Source: Guillardia theta CCMP2712 (Eukaryota > Cryptophyceae > Pyrenomonadales > Geminigeraceae). From it: a stretch of DNA of 26,264 nt. Shown piece after piece: positions 20,571-26,264 of the stretch (its first letter is position 1; each line of letters opens with the position of its first letter). The notes below the pieces were generated by a model. It saw only the letters and a list, made by a program, of their open reading frames with translations, did not search any database and was not told the origin of the DNA. The DNA is taken from positions 51,294-77,557 of the forward strand of contig NW_005434497.1 in assembly GCF_000315625.1 (NCBI RefSeq). The letters run 5' to 3'. Position numbers and translations under genes: made by a program.

Positions 20571-20859
20571 ACTCCTGCTCCTGCTCCTGCTCCTGCGTTT
20601 ACTTCGTCATCTGCGCGTGAAGTGTGCTTTACCTGACCCTCCCTTCTCTCCCCTCAGGTTCTCAGTGTTCTCTACCTCGTTGCGGTGGCACTTCTGGAGT
20701 CAAGAGGACCCCTCCAACCTCCTCCTCCTGAAGCTCTCCAAGGCGCTCTCCCGCAGTCTGTGAGTCCTCCCTACTTCCTCCTATCTCGATCGCTCTCCTA
20801 GAACTGTCTTGTCCCCTCCCCCACCGGTCGTCTTCTCCAGTCCTCGTTGCAAATCTTTA

Positions 20860-20890
<31 letters not shown>

Positions 20891-20894
20891 GCTA

Positions 20895-20939
<45 letters not shown>

Positions 20940-21049
20940 TATATGATTTTCTCACTCCTTCCGCTCACTCTTCGTTCCTCTCCCTCCCCCGCCCGCGTGA
21001 AATTCTAACGAGCGAGCAGGCCAGCCTCGTCTTGGCTCTCTTGCAGTGA
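19477..21049 (+). CDS. Predicted plastid-targeted single-pass membrane protein, six exons
   Basis: 170-aa model; exons 19477-19530, 19720-19878, 20134-20181, 20326-20445, 20658-20759, 21020-21049, all phase 0, TGA 21047-21049. It opens with a signal peptide (MSQKAVMLALVVLTYVVE), then SSCF. A Phe at about residue 22 begins a Ser- and Arg-rich stretch (FSHAPFLSSSSLAAVKSCRP, then LVLRSRNTLR) with almost no acidic residues. That is the two-part leader expected for import into a secondary red plastid. The mature part is acidic (PEEETKEDPYAVKPQ, poly-Glu) and has one membrane helix made by joining two exons: LLAITTGAVAL + VLSVLYLVAVALL (about 117-140). It ends ESRGPLQPPPPEALQGALPQ and ASLVLALLQ. 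No family is recognised. Exon 4's acceptor is ambiguous because it lies in a GAG run. The gene converges on the HDAC gene 98 bp away. Confidence 0.6.
19876..19930. repeat. CTCTCCTG-type octanucleotide repeat in an intron
   Basis: Tandem TGCTCTCC units at the start of the intron 19879-20133 of the plastid-protein gene; the rest of that intron is pyrimidine-rich. Confidence 0.85.
20196..20247. repeat. (GCT)n microsatellite in an intron
   Basis: About seventeen GCT triplets right after the GTGAGG donor at 20182. An unspliced reading would give a poly-Ala tail and an early stop. Confidence 0.85.
20466..20595. repeat. (CCTGCC)n then (TCCTGC)n array in an intron
   Basis: Two adjoining hexamer arrays in the intron 20446-20657. 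The TCCTGC unit also occurs at 20861-20892 and 22345-22430. Confidence 0.9.
20861..20938. repeat. (TCCTGC)n followed by (GAT)n in an intron
   Basis: Four to five TCCTGC units, then about fourteen GAT triplets (20894-20938), in the last intron (20760-21019) of the plastid-protein gene. Confidence 0.9.
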
Positions 21050-21147
21050 GAGATGGTAACGCATTGAAGGAGGAAGAGGAAGGCGAGGGGAGACCAACGG
21101 GTGGAGGGAGGGGGAGGGGAGAGGAGGAGGAGAGAATGTTTCTAGGT

Positions 21148-22344
21148 TTACAAGCAGCATATGTCTCCTGTGACAGAAAAAAATCTCAAAAAATCCAAGA
21201 GACAGCTCACAATTTCCACAAGGGGGGCACGGAGGAGCAGGGAGGAGGGGTGGTGGAGACCAGATGGTAATGGGGTGGTGGTGGTGAGTTCAAAGTAGCG
21301 ACTGGCGTGCTGAAGTGTCTGTGCCGACAAGACCTGCCATGGCGCGTGAGAGGAGGAGGAGGAGGAGCAGGTGGTGGAGGTGGAGGTGGAGGTGGAGGAG
21401 GGAGAGACGGAAGAGTAGATCGGAAGGGAGGGAATGCCATGGAAAGGAAAGAGGAAGAGAGTAAAAGCGGGAAGGGAGGGGGGCGTGGGGGGCGGGGGCG
21501 GGGGCGGGAGGGCTGCGGGAAGAAAGAAGAGGGAGGAAGACGGTGCGGCTGATGGGCAGGGAGCGGTCAGTGATACCTCGCACGTGGGAGCAGCAGTTGT
21601 CTGCTAGAAGCGAACGATCCAGCCAGCATCGTGTCTGTGTGCAGGATTTCACCACCCTCTCCTCTACCTTGACCATCACCACATCCTGCTCCCCCTCCCC
21701 TCCTGCTGCTGCTCCTCTTCCGCCAACTTCCCTCTTCCTCAATTTCCTGCTCTTTCCCTCTTCCGTCCATGTCCTCCTTCTGCTCTCCTCCAGTATGCCT
21801 TCTTCCCCTCCTCCACTTCCCCTCCATCTGAGATGCTCTGATCCTACCTCCCCATGTCGGCGATCTCTCCTGCCGTACCCTCCCTCGAGGACGGACACAA
21901 CTCTGCCGTCGCAGCAGACGTCTGCAGGAGGCAGTGAGAGGAAGAGAGGAGGAGAACGAGGAGTGTTGGAGGCAAGTGGAATGGGGAGGTCAGATTCGAG
22001 CAGGACGATGAGGAGAAGAGGAGGAGATGAGGAGGAGAAGAGGAGGAGAAGAGGAGGAGATGTAGATAGAGGAGGAGGAGGAGCGGAGGTAAGAAGGGGC
22101 AGGATGAACCTGCAAGGGAACAAATCTCTTCCGTAGCCCAACGGTAGTCCTTCAGCCCAGTCACAACAAATCCTGCTCAACTTCCGCCCCCCCCCCCTTC
22201 CTCTTCCTCCCTCAATCCTCTCGCTCCTCTCTTCCTACCTCGCATGTCAGGTCGAGTCCTCCCGGCATGTTGTCCAGCCAAAGGTTCGCGTTCCCCACGT
22301 CTCCTTCTGCTCCATCAAATCCCTGCAGCGGCAATCAGAATCTG

Positions 22345-22398
<54 letters not shown>

Positions 22399-23044
22399 CG
22401 TTCTCCTGCTCCTGCTCCTCTGCTCCTCGTTCTCCTCTCTTTTTCTTCCCCTCCTCGTTCTCCTCTTCTTCACCATGGAGAGGATGATCAGGTCCGGCGA
22501 GAAAGCTCTCAAGGTAGGGAGAAGCTTGTGCTGGATCTGCACCAGAGTCAATGCTCGCACTTCAGTATTCACCTTTCCTCTTCCTCCCTCCCTCTCCTCC
22601 CCTCTCCTCCCTCTCCTCCGCCTCTCCCTCTCCTCTCCCTCCCCTTTCCTCTTCCCACCTGCGAACGGAAGTAGTTCCTCCCATGGCAACGCTTGAACAT
22701 CTCCTGCCCCGCCCACCCTGGCAGCACGCTGCAAGCTCCTCCTCCTTCCCCCGGTTCCCTCTTGCTCGCCACCCTCGTCCTCTTGGACGGCCCGTTGCCC
22801 TCAACACACCAGCAAGGGTAGATGGGCACGTTGACGACGTTGTCTTGGACGATGTCTCCTCCTCCTGTCCCCGGGTAGAACTCGTACGCCTCCGGGATCC
22901 CCGTGTGCTGCGGCTGGAAGAGATGAATGGAGAAGAAGAACATCTCGTCGGGATGCTGCCGCGACCTCAGCCTTACCAGCTCCTCCGTCCCGTTCCCGTG
23001 ATGCACATCGAGGTCGACGATCGCCACCTTGCGGATCACCACAC

Positions 23045-23079
<35 letters not shown>

Positions 23080-25339
23080 TCCTCCTGCTCCCGACCCTCC
23101 TTGTTTGCTCCTCCAACTTGATCTTTCTTAGTCTGTTTTCCTGTCTGATCCTCCTCCTCTTTCCCATCGCTCTGCTCAACCTTCACCTTCACCTCCCCAT
23201 CATCAACCTCCTCTTTCACCTCCTGTCCCTCCTCCACCTCATCCTTCACTTCCTCACCTCCCTTCTCCTTCCCTTCCTCCTCCTTCACTTCTTTCGTTGT
23301 GTCACTCCTCTTCCTGAGCCTCCTCTCCCTCCTCGCCTTCTCCCCGTACGTCTCGATCGCATGTACCGCTCCCACCACCACGTTGTTGAAGATGCAAAAC
23401 CCGCACGAGATACAGTCCTTGATCAGCCCGTCCTTCCCCGCATGATGCCCGGGCGGCCGGACGCAGCAGAACGCTGCCCTCGCCTTCCCCCGCACCACCT
23501 GGTCGATAGCATGGCACACCCCTCCCGCTGCCCGCAGCGCAGCCCGGTAGCTCCCCTTGGAGAAGAAAGTGTCTCCCTCCCCGTCCGCAGTCTCCCACCC
23601 TCCTCTCGTTCCGCTGCTCGCCAGTGCCGTCTGGACTCTCGGAGTGAAGGGCACCGGGCCCTCCGAGGACGCGACCTGCTCCGACAGCTCCCTGACGAAA
23701 CTCACGTAGGCTCGTGAGTGGACCCTCAGCACGCTTTCCTCCCTTGCAGGCTCGAAGGAGCAGTCGATGCTCAGCTCGTAGTCCTCGAACTTGTCCGCTC
23801 CCCTCGTCGACCTCAGCTTCGCCAGGATCGCCCGCACCCGATCCGGCGCCTCCTGATGACCGACCTTGGTGTGGTGCTCGAGACAGTCGTCGTGATGCAC
23901 GACGAGCACTCGGCATCCCCCTCCTCCATGGTCCTTGTCGTAGCTCAGGATCGCCTTTCGCACCCTCTTCCTCGCCGCACAGCTCACTCTCATCGCGAGT
24001 TTCCCCCCCTTCGCCATGCTCGTGGACGAAGAGGAGGAGGAGGAGGAGGAGGAGGACGCGTTGTCCACCGCAGCAACGTCCAGTGGCGTCTGAAACCTCA
24101 GGTTCCTCCTCCTTGGATCAGCCCCGTGCTGAAGGAGGAGGACGCAAACTTTCTCGTGCCCCTTGCAGGAGGCGATGTGCATCGGAGTCTCCCCGGCAGC
24201 GTTCGCGTCGTCCACTCCTCCTCCTCCCTTCCTCTGACCCAGCAGCAGGCCCATCACGCCCTCGTTGCCCGTGAACGCTGCCCAATGCAGGCTGTTGTTG
24301 CCCCGCAGGTCCCTTTGGAGGACATCGGCCTTCGCCTCCAGCAGCATACCGCAAACTCGCTCCTCCTCCACGAAGGAGCAGCGCATCAGGGCCGTGTACC
24401 CGTGCTCCTCCGCCTCGTTCACCGCCCTCCTCCTCTCCTCCTCCGTCTTGAAGTCAGCGAGGATCGACTCAACTGACTGCAGCCGGGAGGGCGAGGACTC
24501 ATCCACCATTGCCATGAACACCGCCGGCCCCTTAGTCGCTCCGACGTTGTGCGGCGTCATGACCTCGACAGTAGTCAGAGAGTCTTCAGGGATGATCAGG
24601 TGCTCCAGCTTCGGCTTGTTGCTGTCCTTCCTCACCTTCCATCATCAAGAATCATTATTCTCACCTCCCTGCCCCCGCCTCTGCCCTTGCCTCCTCTACA
24701 TACCTCCCTCCCCTCCCTCCCTCCTCTCCTTTGTCTCTCCTCCTCACTGCTCCTACCACCCTTCCATCCTCTCCCCCCCCCCCAGCACTGCTCCTCTCCT
24801 CCTCATCTCCTGCCCCCCTCGTCTCCAGCAGGGCTCACCTCCTCCACCGGGCAAGGCACAGACGCGCTTGGTTCCTCCTGCAGGCTAGAGGTGAGAATAG
24901 CCAAGAGGAGCGAAACATGCAGGGCAGCGCGACAGAGACGCGCAAGGAGCCGACAAAATCAATGGCGTTGGCGAGGACACGTGTGCGCATGCACAACTTG
25001 GATCGAGCAAGCAGAATCCACATATTATCTCACTTGTTGTTCAGCCTTCATGTCTGCTGCCGGATCGTTCGCCTTCGCCTTCTTCGTTCTTCCCGAACCG
25101 TCGGAAACCTCCGGCGACGACGACTCGTGGTCGAGGAGGAGAGAGCCAGCGACGTTCTCCTGCTCCAGGGACTTCTTCCTTGCTCGTGTTGCTCTCTGAG
25201 AAGAGATCGCACTGTCTGCGTTCGCTTCGATCTCAAGTTTCGGCCGCATTCCAGTCCTGCTCCCCATCTTCGCACACGTGTCAAACAGGTTGCGCAGGTT
25301 TGACCGCGAGACAATGCGTGCAAGAATAGATATTGTCAT
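21148..25339 (-). CDS. Ankyrin-repeat class II histone deacetylase, ten exons
   Basis: Rebuilt 926 aa; exons (minus): 25339-25034, 24877-24839, 24635-22810, 22728-22659, 22536-22474, 22322-22239, 22149-22110, 21921-21848, 21634-21542, 21333-21148. Zn2+-dependent lysine deacetylase. Order: polar N-terminus with KKAKA (possible nuclear signal), ankyrin repeats at about 192-310 (HGYTALMRCSF, NNSLHWAAFTGN, GETPMHIASCKGH, QTPLDVAAV), a Ser run, then the catalytic domain from about 357 (VLVVHHDDCLEHHTKVGH). Active-site motifs are present: RPPGHHAG (508-515), GFCIFNNV, VDLDVHHGNGTEE (655-667, metal ligands), EFYPGTGGGD, LLPTLRAFSPDLIILS, GFDGAEGDVGN (769-779), DYRWATEEICSLA and VVSVLEGGYG with the catalytic Tyr. 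A 100-residue charged insert lies at 547-648. The residue before GFDG is Met, where Ala is usual. Uncertain: acceptors ending AAG (24636, 22150), the optional 81-nt intron 22729-22809, and the last exon. Confidence 0.8.
21343..21410. repeat. GGA/GGT triplet microsatellite in an intron
   Basis: GGAGGA then GGTGGAGGT units on the plus strand, within the last intron (21334-21541) of the HDAC gene. Confidence 0.8.
21979..22085. repeat. GAGGAGAAGAGGAG-type purine repeat in an intron
   Basis: Tandem GAGGAGAAGA and GAGGAGATGA units in the HDAC intron 21922-22109; pyrimidine on the coding strand. Confidence 0.8.
22345..22432. repeat. (TCCTGC)n hexanucleotide array in an intron
   Basis: About ten TCCTGC units, then a GTTCTCCTGC variant, filling the HDAC intron 22323-22473. 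It is the same unit as in the neighbouring plastid-protein gene. Confidence 0.9.
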
Positions 25340-25720
25340 GGTTGGAATTTCAAAAATCCAACTTCAATCTGATTGTTTACATCACAAGTAGTTGGTTTCA
25401 ATCAGCCAGGATGTATCAAGTACGCAACACGAAAAACAGTCATATTTGAAAGATCTTGTTCGACAAGTCTCTGCTTTCGTCTGAATTCGAAGGCAGAACA
25501 GGGTGCAAAACCGTCTCTCGATGTCGTTGTTTCTAATGCATCACACAAATAACACAGCTTCAATCATGTCATCGCTATTTCTAGCACTGCTCGTACTCAT
25601 TTTCTCCTCGGTGGTATTAAAATTGTACCTCCTCGAATACAACCTTAATCTCCCAAACCTTCATACGGCCATTCCCATCCTGTACATACTCCTTTCCATC
25701 CTCGTTCTCATGCCCCTTCC
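25340..25720. other. Upstream region of the HDAC gene, no supported gene
   Basis: Fairly AT-rich DNA 5' of the minus-strand ATG at 25339 and so its likely promoter. A plus frame at 25503 starts at GTG, is Leu/Ile-rich and ends in poly-Pro from the CCT repeat; it matches nothing known. Confidence 0.4.
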
Positions 25721-25727
25721 CGTTCCT

Positions 25728-25760
25728 CCTCCTCCTCCTCCTCCTCCTCCTCCTCCTCCG
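25728..25760. repeat. (CCT)n microsatellite
   Basis: About ten CCT triplets in the spacer upstream of the HDAC gene. Confidence 0.9.
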
Positions 25761-25799
25761 GTTCTGTGACTCCAAATCCTCGTCGCTACCTCCCTTCAT

Positions 25800-26110
25800 T
25801 GATCCAGCACTCTCACCACCCTACCCACTACCCTCCTCGGCCTCCAGCCTACCCCACCCATATTTCGCCTTCAAATTTTACATATAACACCCCCTTATTT
25901 GGACCACCCCCCACACCCCGTTGAAGTTTGCAAGGCAGCAAAATTTCTGCAGAGAATGAAAGGATCACGAAATCGCTGCCGCAATTTATTGGGGGGTAGG
26001 GGTCATACAGAATTTCAATTTTGAAGCAGTAAAAACTGGAGAAAAGGGGGTAGGGGTATTTCTTCCGTTTCATCTCAGAGGGGTGGGGTAGTATTCGGGT
26101 AATCAATCGG
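25800..26110. other. TACCCC/GGGGTA-rich spacer
   Basis: CTACCC and ACCCCCC words on the left (25820-25920) face GGGGGGTAGGGG, GGGGGTAGGGGT and GGGGTGGGGTAG words on the right (25990-26095) around an AT-rich core. This resembles 14050-14640 and 4545-4700 in word use. No gene. Confidence 0.45.
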
Positions 26111-26204
26111 TCATTGTTGCTTTTTACTCAATTTCTGCCAGATCTTGCAACCCGCCTCAGAGGAGGATCAACGGAAATGCAAGGAGAGCGGCAAAGAGAA
26201 GGAG

Positions 26205-26264
26205 CAGGAGGAGGGGGAGGGGGAGGGGGAGGGGGAGAGGGGAGAGGGGAGAGGGGAGAGGGGA
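26205..26264. repeat. (GGGGGA)n and (GGGAGAG)n purine repeat at the right edge
   Basis: GGAGGGGGAGGGGGAGG units followed by GAGAGGG units that run to the last base; the array continues beyond the window. Confidence 0.9.

Noticed and set aside
21290-22180. 296-aa minus frame read as one protein
   Set aside because: It contains true HDAC exons (VVSVLEGGYG, LLADNCCSHVRG) joined by intron sequence; it is not a separate gene.
25503-25769. 88-aa Leu-rich plus frame ending in poly-Pro
   Set aside because: GTG start, no motif, and the Pro run is the CCT microsatellite.

Overview
This is a gene-dense piece of a eukaryotic nuclear genome. Almost every gene is cut by very short GT-AG introns (many 44-70 nt), coding DNA is GC-rich, and introns and spacers are full of strand-biased microsatellites. 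One gene starts with what reads as a two-part plastid leader: a signal peptide, then a Ser/Arg-rich transit-like stretch beginning at a Phe. That fits an alga with a secondary red plastid. Together with the small introns and the mix of genes, it suggests a cryptophyte such as Guillardia theta. This assignment is inference. No open reading frame of the window shows the full product of the spliced genes, so I rebuilt them by reading splice sites and checking phase exon by exon.

Layout, left to right. (1) Minus strand, <1-1874: CorA/MRS2-type magnesium channel, running off the left edge. (2) Minus, 3025-3984: bHLH-like, possibly PAS-containing, regulator. (3) 3985-7370: gene-poor DNA with a 35-bp tandem duplication, a 7-bp satellite and a GC-rich repeat block. 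(4) Minus, 7371-8531: family 25 glycosyltransferase with a signal anchor. (5) 9107-9213: MITE-like hairpin element. (6) Plus, 9526-10264: orphan 158-aa membrane-anchored protein in four exons. (7) Minus, 10513-13912: eleven-exon, 942-aa coiled-coil protein with an N-terminal ubiquitin-like fold, best read as an ATG11/RB1CC1 (FIP200) autophagy scaffold. (8) Plus, 15264-18533: twelve-exon, 790-aa MLO-like membrane protein with four EF-hands fused to its C-terminus. (9) 18600-19200: second large GC-rich repeat block. (10) Plus, 19477-21049: six-exon, 170-aa predicted plastid membrane protein. (11) Minus, 21148-25339: ten-exon, 926-aa ankyrin-repeat class II histone deacetylase. (12) 25340-26264: repeat-rich spacer.

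The genes do not form an operon or an evident pathway; they are a normal eukaryotic neighbourhood. Two pairs are tightly convergent (9526 gene/ATG11-like, 248 bp apart; plastid gene/HDAC, 98 bp apart). ATG11-like and MLO-like are divergent across a 1.35-kb spacer. The most interesting items are the MLO/EF-hand fusion, the ATG11-like scaffold hidden behind ten introns, the HDAC with an acidic insert inside its catalytic domain, the putative plastid-targeted membrane protein, and a dispersed short inverted-repeat element sitting in GC-rich blocks.
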